A program made the translations under genes and the position numbers. Under the pieces are notes generated by a model. That model did not search any database. It saw only the letters and a list, made by a program, of their open reading frames with translations, and had not been told where the DNA came from. A stretch of 64,000 nt of DNA from Chromobotia macracanthus (lineage: Eukaryota > Chordata > Actinopteri > Cypriniformes > Botiidae): contig JAZGTH010000019.1 in NCBI GenBank assembly GCA_036877525.1, positions 1,648,001 to 1,712,000 of the forward strand, read 5' to 3'. Of this stretch, positions 13,601 to 27,060 are shown piece after piece (position 1 is the first letter of the stretch; every line of letters starts with the position of its first letter).

Positions 13601-16060
13601 CCTCAGCACAGAAAAGTTGTTTAGGAAACTATTTCCTCCTTGGTAGCATGGAAATTCTTGATTTGTCTTTATCCTAAGACCATTTGTATTACAGAAGACT
13701 GCAATAAATAATACATTGTTTATGAAAGAGCAGAGTAAAAAATACAAGCCATGAAAACAAATGGTTCTATCTCAAGAAATATGTTGTTCTGGCTTTCAAA
13801 AAGTGTGACTGACTTTAAGTTGTATGAAAAATTATTTTTGTTACTTTGACTTTTTTTTCTAAGAAAGGGTGACTTAACAACCTCTTTAGGTCCTAAATGA
13901 TAAAATTGTCCAGTCAATAGTTAAAATGTATTATCAGTTGTTCCTTAAGACTAATGTGAAGTGTAATTATAATTTGGCTCCACAGACATTAACAGAGAAT
14001 CTGCCTTTTTGGTTTCTTCTAAGATAGCCACTAAGAGAGGCAAATGTGATGTGAAAGATATTTCATGCAAGAGTCAATGAATAAAATAATAGGGGTATGA
14101 AAGACTCTGCAAATGACCCTCAGTGGAAGAAATTTTTTACATGTTTTAACCTCTCATTTCAGCTGGTATAGTTTAATAAGCTCTTTATTAAATGTATTCA
14201 TTAAACATAGTCTGAGTACTGTAATGTATTTTAAATACAGCCTTCAGTTGCTCAGATAAATGACTATTCAGACATAAGGGTGACAAAAGGTCTGAGAAGT
14301 GAAACAAAATTTCATAATGAAATATGAACTACTTTCAGCATATATTAATTCAAAAGCATCTAAGGTTTAATTTTTACCTGATAGTATAAAATATACATGA
14401 CTGAATCAAACGCGTGCTGTAATTTGTAAACAATTTTTCAGCCATGTATTTTACAGCTAATCAAAAAGGTAAATTGTCCATTTTTACAAAACTCGATAAT
14501 ATTTGGTATTTTTATCATCATCTCCAAGTAATACACAACAGATTAAAAGTTGCTTTTGAGAGGGAGAGTTCATTATGTACTCACCTTTTTCATTTGTTCA
14601 ACACTCATGTAAAAGTTTCAGTTAAAATATAATAAATGACAAGCATGACAAGCTAACAATATGAAAGGTAATTAAATCAACCCCAAAGCTGTTGTGATAA
14701 TTATTTATTGTGTTCTTATGAATGCTTTTAAAATTCTGTTACACATTACACATTTTAAAAGCCCATGTCTTGCCATATCTCGTTTAATAAAGACAAATAG
14801 TGTACAAGACTTAGATAACAGGATTTCTTTTTGACAAACTCTTTTTTAATTTGAATTAAAATTCACTGATCTTTGCTACTGTTGGGGAATATCTCATTAA
14901 TACTATGTCACCCATAATTATGTATCAAATCATGAGAATACAGCCCCAAAAGAACCAAAAACCTTCTATAACTAAAAACATTATAATACAAACAATATAT
15001 AAATAATCAGTAATAATAATAACAATAATAATTGTTTAATATTGTAACAGACTGCATTAAAAAATTGATGATTAAAAAATAAAAAAGTGATACACCACAC
15101 AGTGAAATCTTAATGAAGAAGACCAAAACTCTCTTTCTATCTCTCTCTGGCATCAGCAGGAGTTAAAGAAAAGAGAATTGGTGAAGATGGGTTAAGATAC
15201 GCTAATGAAAAGGGATAAAAGAAGGTCATAATCATATTCCAGTATATTTAAGAGAGTATCTTGGGGTTTTTAGGCAGCTGGCAACCCTCGTCCCCAAAGT
15301 TAATCAATTATTACTTAACTTAGAGGTTTCCATGCCCAGGGATCTAAGATAGTTCTAAAGGTTTTTTCAGCCACTTCACTTTTTTCCTTTTCTGCACTAA
15401 GTACAGCCTATTAGAGCCGCATGCAGCCTCTCTAAGGAAATTATTGTTTCTGTGACATTTCCAACTGTTCCATCTTCACTGGAAAGTGACCCAAGCATGT
15501 AGACGTAGGCCTGATAGCCAACAGAGGTTTTAAGGGTTTATACAAATTGGCCAACAGCACTGGTCTTAAAAGTCCAACTACAAAAGAAAAGTCAAATCTC
15601 TGAGTCATAGAAGGTCAGATAGAGAAACAAATGTACTGAAAGGGTATTGTTCTCTGTTTCAATCCTTTAGATATTTTTCTGGCTGAATTGAAGAGAATTA
15701 AGTTGTTGGGAGTCTTTGTGTATTTTTTATGGAGTCCATTCCAAATGCACATTCCAAAACATGCAACCTCACTGTAAAATGAACCACTTATCTATGATTA
15801 AGACTCTTTAAAGACAATTATGAACATAATTGTCATTTAATTACACATGCACACATTCATTTTTACATTTTTTTGTTCGATATGGATTCACTTTCTTTTT
15901 CAATTAGGCAAATGAACAGCATATTTACATACAGTAAGTACAAGGGTTATTTATAATTCATCATAATTAAACCATTTCCCTGTGTTGCACTCTTGACCAC
16001 CTGTTGGCATTCACACTAAATATTTAAAAGCATTTTTTTACCCCATTTTTTTCTTAGTTC
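10681..16060. other. Gene-free AT-rich intergenic DNA
   Basis: Very AT-rich with short A/T runs and one CT microsatellite. No coding or RNA signal. Confidence 0.6.
13092..13109. repeat. (CT)n microsatellite
   Basis: About nine CT units. Confidence 0.85.
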
Positions 16061-16420
16061 CAGCTCTTTGATGTTTTGTTCCACATTCATTTTCTTTTTG
16101 TGCTCGGTGGATATGCCAAGAGATAATCCGACTCGTCTTTATCGACACGGCGTGAAACTTTGCATTTTAACTTTTGTCAGGAGATCCCTTTATCCTCTCA
16201 ATATGAAATATCATCTTTAATAAAACTGGAAGCGGGGAGAGAAACACGATAAATCCGTTCTAAGCACACAGAGGTGCGGGTCTCTGGGAGACTGATTATC
16301 ACTGCACCTCAATGCTTGACTTTTCAATAATTAGAGGATGTTCTGCTTTACTTATTTGGCCTTGATTATTCTAGGCATCCATGCTGTGCATTTGCCTTCT
16401 GGTTTTCACTGAGCTTTGCA
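16061..16420. promoter_or_regulatory. Candidate conserved non-coding element
   Basis: A complex sequence with CpGs (ATCGACACGGCGTGAAAC near 16141), GATA-type AGATAA and TTATCA motifs and homeodomain ATTA cores, standing out from AT-rich surroundings. Conservation cannot be tested here. Confidence 0.25.
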
Positions 16421-16539
16421 CATGAAAGCTCTGTTAGTGTCCAGCTATCGTGTCATAAGAATGAATTTAGTGAACAAGACACTTAGTGTAAGTTTATGTC
16501 TTATGCCTAGTTGGGGGATATGAAAATGATGACAACATG

Positions 16540-17005
16540 ATGAAATTTAAAGTCCCCATAAAATCAAAACTGAAGTTTTAGGATTTTATAATGAATATGT
16601 TAGCCTTAAGGATATCTATAAACTAGTGTGCTCCAAAATATTGACACAATTCAACTTATCTATCTAGAATCTAAAGCATCCCGACATTAACTAAATGCTA
16701 TTGCCTATTTTAAAAGGAGAGGGGCCACTCAATATGCATAACCTCCTTCAGTGAAAAATTACATCAAATACATTTTAAGGCCTTCAGAGCATCCTTAAAG
16801 GTCAATGCTATTGTTATCAAAACTACCACATGGGTTTCTGAATAAAACAATAGATGGCTATTTTATACTGGCTAATAGTTAAAATATTAAACTGTCAGCA
16901 TGCCTAGATAAACCAGAATGTTCTAAATAGATGTTCTTAATCTAAACTAAGTTCTTTATGCAAGTTCGGGAGAAGCATGTTTATTAATCCGACCAATCAC
17001 AACAT
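16540..17005. mobile_element. Possible repeat remnant (TTTAAAGTCCCCATAAAATC)
   Basis: TTTAAAGTCCCCATAAAATC followed by AAACTGAAGTTTTAGG resembles the start of a widespread zebrafish-type non-coding repeat; GACCAATCACAACATTAG near 16990 may be its other side. Not proven. Confidence 0.3.
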
Positions 17006-17998
17006 TAGAGTGAGCACATGTAATTGCTGCATACCTCATTCTCGCAGAAAAGAAATACTCTGTCATCCCTTCTACATCACATCGTCATATTTTTTCTAGT
17101 TATTACTAAATTATTACTAAGAAAAGTTCAGGGGTATTCTGAGCTTGATCAGGTTGAGTCTCGACCAGACCAGCCAGCCAGGTTTGTTTACATTCAATTT
17201 CAATCAAAAAATATTTTAACATGGAAACTCATAATATTATGTGTGAATGTACAATGTCACTTGATACTTATAAGAATATGCACCCTTAGCAGTTGTAGAC
17301 TTCTTTAAAAATAAAAGAATTATTAAAATTCTGCCAACCACTACCCTCATTCTAAAGACCTTTTGAGACCAGCCTCAAAACGATGGTTATTCTCATCCAT
17401 TCAGTCACAGTCAAATACGGCCAGATTTCCAACTAATTCCAGATAATAACATTGTGTTTAATTAACATTAGACAATTAAAGAAGCAATTATTAATCATAG
17501 CTCGTTCCCCACAGGCACAAGACACAAAGACGTTTTTAACTCATTATTGGAGCTCCTCCAGTGCTCATTTTAAAGACAATTGTTCTCATAGGCATTGAGT
17601 CCAATTACGTAACAACACACCTGTTTATATCTTAATTGTAATGATGCAGCAGTCAAGTGAGTTCAAGATTCTTCAAAATAGTGAATAATTTTATATTTTT
17701 TTTGCTCCCAAGAGTGACTCAGAATATCTCTATTACTTTCTTTTCGATTTTTGGGACAATTGCACACTGCAAGTTGTGTACATATAATACCAGCAATGTG
17801 ACTGACATCTTTTCTGTGGTCCTGTCTGTATATATATAGAAATCATTGATTGGTCTGATGATAGCTTTGATTCTTATTAGGGTCTATTCTTTCTTTGTTG
17901 TCCTGGGAATAAGCTGTGAAATGCCACAGTGACAGCTCCGATTTGCTTCAAAGGCTAAATGGGTCTGGCTAGCCCAAAGTTATGTGACCTTACACCAC

Positions 17999-18007
17999 AG
18001 AGAGAGC

Positions 18008-18049
<42 letters not shown>

Positions 18050-18056
18050 GAGGGGG
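17999..18056. repeat. (AG)n microsatellite with interruptions
   Basis: About 58 bp of AG dinucleotides with a few AAAG interruptions, then GGGGG. Confidence 0.9.
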
Positions 18057-18834
18057 TGTGAATGCCAGTGTGAACAGAGGTTTTGAGTGCATAACTCTAC
18101 CACACCACCTGCTGTAGATCAGCATTACTGAATGGATATATCAATCACTTGTCTGGAAGCAACCTTGCTTATGAGTTTGATATGATAAAAAAACGTGGGG
18201 TGGTTGTCACAGGTTTTATTTCAGTGAACATTTGTCAGAGTAAATTTTTGTTTAACCATGTACCTTAAAACTACAAACAATGCATTGAACATTTCCATGA
18301 ATACTACCTGGGAAAAATATATGGGAACGTTTGTTACACTCTGTGGGGTAAGTTGTCATATTGGAATTTATAATTTAACTGCATATTGTGAGTAAAAGAA
18401 TTGTTATGAGCAGAAAAATGAAAAACAAAGAAACACAAAACTATTGATGAAATAGCAAAAATTTTAGTACAATACAGGAATCTCAAACCACTGTTTGGCA
18501 ACAAAATGTTGTAGTTAGATAATTGTATACATTTGTGCACAAAACACATAACAAAACATAATGTAAATAAATACTGTAACTTGCATAGTATTATTTTTTT
18601 AAGCTCAGATTTAAAACATTTCAAGTTCACTCACTAATGAATTATCATTCGTATTCAAAGAACACCTGAATTTCCCATATCCTACATCAAAATTAATAAT
18701 TGTCATCATCAATAATTTAGTTTTTATTCTTTAAGTACATGCCAAGTTGAGGTTCCATTAATATGAAAACCCAAATAACCATGCACAGCGTTTAATACCC
18801 TCCCCAATTAAAGTATAGAACCCTATCAGCTATA

Positions 18835-19640
18835 TGACAGGCCATCAATGCGAAAGCCCAAGAGCATGTAGCTTTCCAGTGTATCAGAACACGATGGCCT
18901 TCTGCTATCCCTTTCCCCAAATGTAATAAATTTCACGGCTATTGAGCTGTTGAGAGTGTCCTATCTGAATTTTTTCCCCTGTACTAATAGATTATGATGA
19001 TACTGCCCGTCAGGGTACTAATGAGGATCATGGTAATTCTGATGCATATTTGGGTCTTGGCCTGGCGACCATGCATTTGTTGCTGTCTGCATGCTCTGCG
19101 GACCTGCCACTGAGGTCTCAAAATCAAGGCCTGTTTAGACACTATGTGTGTTCAGAATTTCAGATGAACACATCTTAATTAAATTGCTTCTTGGCATCGA
19201 ATGCTGAACATCCAAGTCAGTTTTCCTTTGGCCAGCTGTAAAATTAGTCAATTCTGAGGAACTTACTACTCCAGTGTGCTCCTGTCATGATGTTTGGCTG
19301 ATGCATGCATACTGACAAAAGCATAGTATCCTTCTGAAACACCAGCGCTCCAATACAACGTCTGAGCCATACAAGATGAACTACTCTCAGTTTCCATAAC
19401 ATTTCTTGTTTCATTATCCTCTCAGGAGCGTGTCAGGAAAAAAAAGGAAAAGATCTGAACCTTTTCCTCTCTGCATTCGAATTTACATCTTTTGCTGATT
19501 TCTCAGCGCCTGCCCCTCACCAGGAGGATTCTAATGAAGGGGAGAGTGAGAACTCTGCTGGGATCCTGGAGAACCTGGAGACAGGAGAAAATGCAGGCCG
19601 GTGACGGCACGGCAGCCGCGATTTTCATATGAGTACAATC
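18835..19640. promoter_or_regulatory. Candidate conserved non-coding block
   Basis: About 800 bp of high-complexity sequence without long frames. It contains CCATCAATGCGAAAGCCC, several TAATGAGG/TTAATTAAATTG homeodomain-type cores, and a GC-rich end near 19590-19620. Best read as possible enhancer DNA. Confidence 0.28.
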
Positions 19641-22600
19641 AGTTTGCAGACTTTTAAAGTGAATGTTTAAGTAGCCTAAGAGATAGAGCTTTGATTTGCC
19701 CTCTGATCAAGCCTGAGACGTCTCATTCAGAGAATAATGATTTTTCCCCCCTAATTTCACTGTTTCCTTCTTATCTCTGAGCTTACAGGTAGTGTAAAAC
19801 CCAGTGGTATTGTCTTCCCAGAGTTCTGCGGGTGAGAAGGGCCTTTCTTCTACCAGATTAGAGATGTGCGTGGAGTGGTGAGGGAGGGAGATGAGAGAAA
19901 GAATTGCAAATGGAGATTGGGGTAGTCATTAGATGCTGAACAGGTTGTCAGAGAGGAAGGCCAAAATCGTTTGCTTGTGTTTCACAGCCATGGCCATGTG
20001 TAAGGGAAAAACTGTAGACCATGATTTTATGACAAACTATGCTGACATTAATTAAAATAAAGAGAGTACATTTCTTTGTGGTTGGTAATCTGTTGATCTG
20101 AAGAATAAAAGATAAACACAGCTGATTCCAGATCCTAAATCCTAATTTACAAATAGTGAAAATGTCTAAAGAATAAAGATTACAGTGATAGAAATGCTGT
20201 ATTTGTTAGAGTTCACAGTTTAGCATGTAAACAGATGTATAGGTTTAAAAAAGAGAACAAACCAATGGAAACTGACCATTAATTCTGGAAGAAGACAGCA
20301 CTAAAATTAAAATAAACCCTTTTGTCGACTTACATCTGGCATTACTTTTCAGAGACACACAGTTAATCATATAAGTAACATGGAACTTTCTAAACTTTCC
20401 ATGTTGTTGGAGAAACAACCTTCACCGAGATGGTCTATTAGAGCTGAACCTGCAGACCTGTGTATTTTTGCTGCAAGCTATTACTCTTTCATACCCCGTT
20501 TTTTGCTGTGGAAAGGTGGCTCACCAATTATTTTGAGATGGATGCAGGGATGCAGAATGACTAGAAGCATCAGGTTCTCTTATATTTTTGTTTTCCAGTG
20601 GTCCATGCCTTAGGTAAGGGCAGGATGGCCAGAGGCTACGGTAGCTCCCGAGGGACACACGGGGCTCATAAACTGTGAAACTGACATCTCTCATCTATTA
20701 CCTCTGCTAACTAGACCTTTAAGAACCTTGACAGCCTGTGCTACGTGCCTTTTCCCTCCTACCTGATATTTTTTCATAAATATGGATCTCAGTTTCCAGG
20801 GCTGACTCATAATCAGTCATGATAATCATGAGGAAAATCGCATACCAAGGACATACTTTTAAAATGCAATCCTTGAACTTCATTCAACTTCAGTCTTTTT
20901 CTATAACATTCTATGTATTTCAAGCTCATTTCTTATATATGTACAGCATTATATGAATAAACGTTTATGTAATAGATGGTGAGTTATGTTTAAAATGCTT
21001 CCCCTGTGGATGCAGATGTAGTTTTACTAATTAAACTTCTGTGGACGTGTGTTTCTGCTTGGTCACTTTCAGCATGCCGATGGCTGTGCGCGAGAGGCTA
21101 ACACCTTAAAGCCTGGGCTAGCCACGGCTGCTGTTCCCTTGGCGATGGTGTTCTGAATCCTACAAGCCTTGCAGGACGCCTGCAGGAATGTTCCTTCAAT
21201 CACGGGGAGACTCATCACTCTCCTGTGCAGGAGGAAGCTGCTCAGAAACCCTGTCACCTTCATTTAGCCCCACGCACAGACAAGTCCCACTGCAGCCGCT
21301 GCTTGTAGATTCTCAGTCAGTAGACACAAACATACATAAACACACATCCACCACACCAAGTGTCTGGTGGGTAGTAGGAAGCAGTAGTAAAGATATAATG
21401 TAATAACCTGGCATGAAAACACACATTATTAGTAAGGTTTAGTATAGTTTTGTGCCACAACAATTGTCCTAATTAAAAACTAAAGATCTGCATTTTAAAC
21501 ATATACAGATTAGTAAAATGTGCTTCCTAAAGTGCAAAAACAACAATTTTACACTGCAACAATGATTCCCAGTTATGAGTATGGAGTATATGTCAGGGAG
21601 TATTTGTACAAATTCCCTCTAAAACTCTTTTTTTACAAACATAATTATTAGGCCTTCAAAAGCTTAGTCTCATGATGTATTATTAATAATAACATTATTA
21701 GCTTAAAACTCTTCAAATCAAGATTTGTACATCAACATTTATAAAAACAATTTTTGGGCCTTTAAAAGATGTATTCTCATGTTCTTATATTCTCATGGAT
21801 TCTTATTCTCATTCTCAGAAGTGTCATGATGTATTATTATTATTAATAATAATAATATTAGCTTCAATCAATTAATTTATTAAGACAGGAATTTACACTT
21901 CTCCACATTTTATTTTTGACCCTATCTAATGTCTCAGGCAAACTCAATGCCATTAAGATTTTAAATGAATCAATAAAGAAACTGGGCAGGTCAGTGTTTC
22001 ACTCACAGTTTTGTATGGGTACACAAGCCTTAGTGATTGGGCTGTGTGTACAAAACAAAAAAGGAAACTACATTAATACATTTTGACACTGTACGTACAA
22101 AAGAAGAACAGCTGAAGGAGTCAAACTTTCCTCAGGAATTTTATCTTCTATAGACACATTCCGGATTGAATCTAAAATCTCACACAACATTAATGGTTTA
22201 AAATGCCAAACCCAAATCATTATGGTAACATTTACATGAGAGATGCTTTCAAACAAATCTTACAAGGAGGAAAATATTGAATTATTATGATACATGTGCA
22301 ATGATTGAAGGATTATGCTGCATGTTGTCAGCAGTAATTTTGCAACTCAAACAACAGTGTGAAATCAATGAGGCTGTGTGGAAAGAAAAGACGAGGAATA
22401 ATTGGCTGACAATCGATAGCGTTTTAAATAAAAGTATGGGTTTTGCCATATCAAGTGCGTCCAAATGAGAGTTTATTGGGGTATCTAAGGAGATCAATGC
22501 TTACAAGGTCATGGTTGTATCTGACACTGCCCGTGTCATTAGAGACACGTTAATAATTCATAGTGCCCAGAAGTCCTGAAAGAGGAAAACAAATAAAGAT

Positions 22601-25600
22601 TCACCAAACCAGGACAATGTTAATCCCTGAAACACTGCCACTGTGGACAAAACTGTTTGTCATGTCTTTTTAGACTGTGCTAAATCAATATCAGAACTGC
22701 ATCTCTGCCTACATCTTTCATTTTTTGGAGTGCTTTCTTATGCTGAGGTATATGGAGATTCTGTTTCCTTTACATGAAGAATTACATATGAATAAAGTAA
22801 CTAGGTTTTTCTTGGCCCACAACAACACTGGATAAATTATATTCCTGTCTTGGGAGAGCAAATAGGTTAAAAAAAGATTAAATGGATTAAATGCGTATGT
22901 GCTCTCTGTATTTCACTGGAAAACATATTGACTATTTGAAGTATCTAATTAGTTGGGCTTATCTATAAGATCAATATAAAGTCAAATAAAAAAAAGTTTA
23001 GAACTGATGGACAACAGTGAACATTTCTAGAGTTCTGATTATATTCTGTTTCACAGGCACCGGCAAGAAGGAGAAAATGTAAATATATGTGAGAGATGAA
23101 AAGATGAAGAACTGGAAAAAATACAGATTGCCGTTTCAAAGAGCTGCACATTAGAAAGTGACAAAACGAGACAGATAATGAATAAAGAAATAGTCTTACA
23201 ATTGAATAAGAAGACTAAGAGATAGAGTAACATTGAGCTTTATTGATAAAAGGCTGAATTATTGAACAGAGCAAGAATTTATTAAAGACAGTCGCTGTGA
23301 CAAGCGCTCCAAAAATGGGGACAAGTAGAAACAGGATACAAGCCTCATGTTTCCATTCACTGTAATTATAAGGCTTTGGATATACAAATAGTTATCATTT
23401 GAATTACACAGTGCTTCTCATTATATATAATTTTAATACTCTGAAATTTGTCACAGTGAATTGACTATTGTTGAATCAGCCTTCACAAGCTCTGTGTGGA
23501 TAGAACAGTGTATTTGTATAAATCATATTTGTGTTAGATTGTTCATACTGATGATTTACTTTGATTTAAGTAGAACTCTCGCTACGACACTCTTGACTGT
23601 GAATGCTAAAATGTGGAGAAGGTGAGATAGTTCAAGAAACCAGGATGGCACATGGTCTAAAAGCTGGGTATATGTTAAATATTCATTGTAAAGCAGATGC
23701 ACGAGGCACTTGCATCTCACTCTTTTTCTTTTAGTAAGTTCACAGCTATTAACAATCAAGGCAGAAGCCTCATTAAAAAAACGTCATTTCAAATAACAAA
23801 TTGCGTGAGTAATGTCCTGTTTAATTGGTCTGAACCATATTAAAAGACATGAAGGGTTTTTGTAATTAAAGCTCTTTTGAGGGATGATACTGGAGATAAA
23901 GGAATCATTGGGTTACATCAGAGACCTGCAAAATGGGGCCCCATGTGACATACATGGCTGCGGCAGGATGTTGCCGGATTTTACATGAAGACAAACAGAT
24001 TGCTGAAAACATAAACCTTAGTCTCATGTTTAGTTATGTGTTGTTACTGTTAGAAGTGTATTGCATTCATTAATTTTTTGTTGAAAAATGTACATTTGCT
24101 CTTTCGCTTTTACTTCCGTACTTTCATCAGTTTTTATATGATGTCAAACTCTAAACTAAAGAATGTAGTGAAGAATAGTACATGAGAAAATATGAGTAAT
24201 GTTTCTTTAATGCAAATTCTCTTATTGGAAATTCCACTCTTTTTATGATGTAATTCAAAATTTTTTTATTCATATTTATATGACACCTTATAAAATACCA
24301 CTCTGCAGTTAATTTTCAATTAAATCTCTGCAAGAAGTTGTCAAAGATATAACATTTTTACCTCTTGAAGTGCAAATTTTTTGTATCATTTTTTTCATAT
24401 GAAGAAATGTATTCATAAAAAAATGTATGATAAAATTCATAAATTAATATAACAATTTTTATGTACAGACAGAATATTTGTATATATAAATGCTGTAAGC
24501 ATTAAGACAAATTGACAAAAAACATTGAGATAAAGTAGTTAGCAGACTGGACAGCTCTTATTTTAGACAGGATATCTAGAGAAAAACAACAAGTGATTGG
24601 TTGAGATCTTCACTTATGTTTGGACCAACATGTCAACTTTTTGAGTTTCAGCAAGTTAGTTGGCAAGTCATCTCAGCTGTAACCCCAGTGCTCTGCCAGT
24701 CCAGTAAAGCACTGTTCTCAGTTCAGTTCATCATATGCTTTTGCAGCTCTATCAATATTTAGGCCCACACCTCGCTTTCCACCCACACCTGAAGTCAGTA
24801 GATCAGAATGTGAGTTGTTGCCACCACTCCCACTGTTGCTAATTATCACAGCTTTGTACAGAGCCTGGATGCTAGTCTGATTGGATTTTCTTGACAAATA
24901 AATAAATGATCATCATAAAAATATAATGGTCACCCTATAACCTTTTCCTGAAGTGTGGTCTGATGGAGCGACCCAGCGGACAATCCCAGAATCCTTTGGT
25001 TCTTCCTTTTGCATTTAACCCGGCTTGGCTCTCATGCAAGATCCCACCGTGACATAATCTTTGTTCTCTCCTCTCCCACTATTAGATGTCTTTCTATACC
25101 TTAACATTTAATTTAGAGAATTTATAGCATTTTTTACCTTTCATTTAAAGCTTTATTTCCTGTTTGTCTATGGCTGAACAGCAAGGTAATTAGTTTGTGA
25201 TAATTTACTTAAAAGTTATTAACTCCACTTTTTCTTGAAAACCACTTTTCTTTTTTTCCAAAACTTCACTTTTTTTTAAACCGTTTTCTTAAACTATCTT
25301 GAGATGTTATGCTAGCTTGGTGAATGCATCACATTAATGTGTGAGGCGACTAATAGATTATGATGTCTTTAAATGGCACAACATGTAACAAATTGAAATG
25401 GTCTAATTGCTGTTATATAGTAACTTCCAAATGAATAGCCTGTACAATAAGTGTGATAACTGCTGCTTTTTGCAGCTGGATAATTGGATAATGTTTCTTT
25501 CTATTTATACATCATATAATTGTGTTTATAGTTATTAATGGACTTGTTGATAACGTACATTGACTGTGATTTCAAATAACCCTGAGTGTTATTTTGGATA

Positions 25601-26149
25601 TATCATATACATCTTAGGAACTGAGCACTGTCCTATCTTTGGTCACTGAACTAAATGTTTTTGGATAGCACTTATTTCCTGTGCCCTTGGCTTTTTGAAA
25701 GTATGCCTGTGAAACATTCTCTTTCCTTGGTACATTAAGGAACTTAAATTCCAATTAGCTGCTGATCAGAGTTTTGCACAGTCCAGTGTACACATATCTC
25801 ACGGTCTCACAATCTGTTCATAATCAGAGGGTGGAGAGTTAACTATTACTATCCTTAATTTTGATCGTCCAATGCTTGCTCATAACCAAATAATAGTTAC
25901 TGGGATGGTTAATAATCTATAACACAACAATCTTGAAAACATGCCTGGAATAGGAATGTAGACGTTCCGAACTTTTAATCTACTGTAACAATGTCCTAAA
26001 CTCTGAAAAAAAATGTTACAGACTAACAAGGACCTTTTAAATTGCACCAAACATAAACCAAATCATCACCAAGTCATCACCAAATGGTGTTTTGTTGTAT
26101 GTTTCCACAAACATTGCAGGTTTCAACCCTTAAGCCAACTGACATACTA
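19641..26149. other. Gene-free AT-rich intergenic DNA
   Basis: Holds the small duplication at 21.65-21.88 kb and a modestly GC-richer patch near 21060-21300. No gene could be supported. Confidence 0.6.
21645..21880. repeat. Local imperfect segmental duplication
   Basis: TCATGATGTATTATTAATAA (from about 21670) recurs as TCATGATGTATTATTATTAT (from about 21825). Each is followed by an AATAAT run and ATTAGCTT, and GGCCTTCAAAAG near 21652 is echoed by GGCCTTTAAAAG near 21757. This indicates partial tandem copies with different offsets. Confidence 0.5.
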
Positions 26150-27060
26150 GCATGTCCCTCTCGAAGCCATTTTGGCTTTTGATGGTATTCACCTTTGGCC
26201 TTCAGGTCTTTGGCCTAACACACCCAGTTCTTTCAATTGCCTGTGTCAGTTTTCCCACCACTAGTTACTCTGGTAACCTCTTTGCAGGGCCCTGACTGTT
26301 ATCCAGCAAGCACGTGGGCGAGCGAGGGAGCAAAGCATGAGTCTCTTCCTTCAGCTTCACTATGACTATCTGGACTCGCTCGCTCCACTAATTAGCTCTT
26401 TGGAGAGTTCTCCTCATGGAAGCAAAGAAGGAGAGAGGAGGGGGCACTGTGGCAGCCATGATGGAGGTATTTCATGTTAGAGAAGGGAACATATAAAAAA
26501 AACTTTTGAGCCCAATAGATGTAACTCAGTTGGTGCTCACCATTTTTCAGTTTTTTCCCAATTATAAAATGGATAGGTTAAGGCAAATCGAGATGGGAAC
26601 AAAGTCTCTGCACCAGGCAGATCCATCATTGGCTCGCATTTGGAACAGCATGTGTCTACGCACGCGGCCGGAGGTCACCTGTCCCCGATATCTGATAAGC
26701 CTGGCCTAGGTAATGAAGCCAAAATGTGGCGAGATGATTGGTTCTTTCTGAAGAGCCCTGGCCAGCATGAAAGATTCACCCCGGCTTTGTCTTCTGGAGT
26801 GTAAATATTGTGCTAGCGGAATTTGAAAGTAGTGCAACACTAAGGTACAAAAAACATAGGGAAAGAAGATCAAGAGCGGGTCTTACATCAAGGAGGACCC
26901 CGAGGATGTCTTTGTTGTCAACTTCAGAAGGGAAGAGAGGAGCAGAGGAGGAAACTGGCAGAAGGGGAAAAGATGCCAGAGAAAGGCTCAAAGGAGCATC
27001 TCTGGCCAAGGTGATCGGTATTCCTCGGCAGTGTGCCTCCTGGCTCTGAAGTGGGGGAAA
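26150..27060. promoter_or_regulatory. Largest GC-richer block of the desert, possible enhancer cluster
   Basis: About 900 bp rich in CpG and known-looking sites: CACGTG within AGCACGTGGGCGAGCG near 26308, ACGCGGCCGGAGGTCACC near 26661, and paired GCTCGCTC. Frames up to 120 codons on the minus strand and 79 on the plus strand overlap and have low-complexity composition, so none is called as a gene. Confidence 0.28.
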
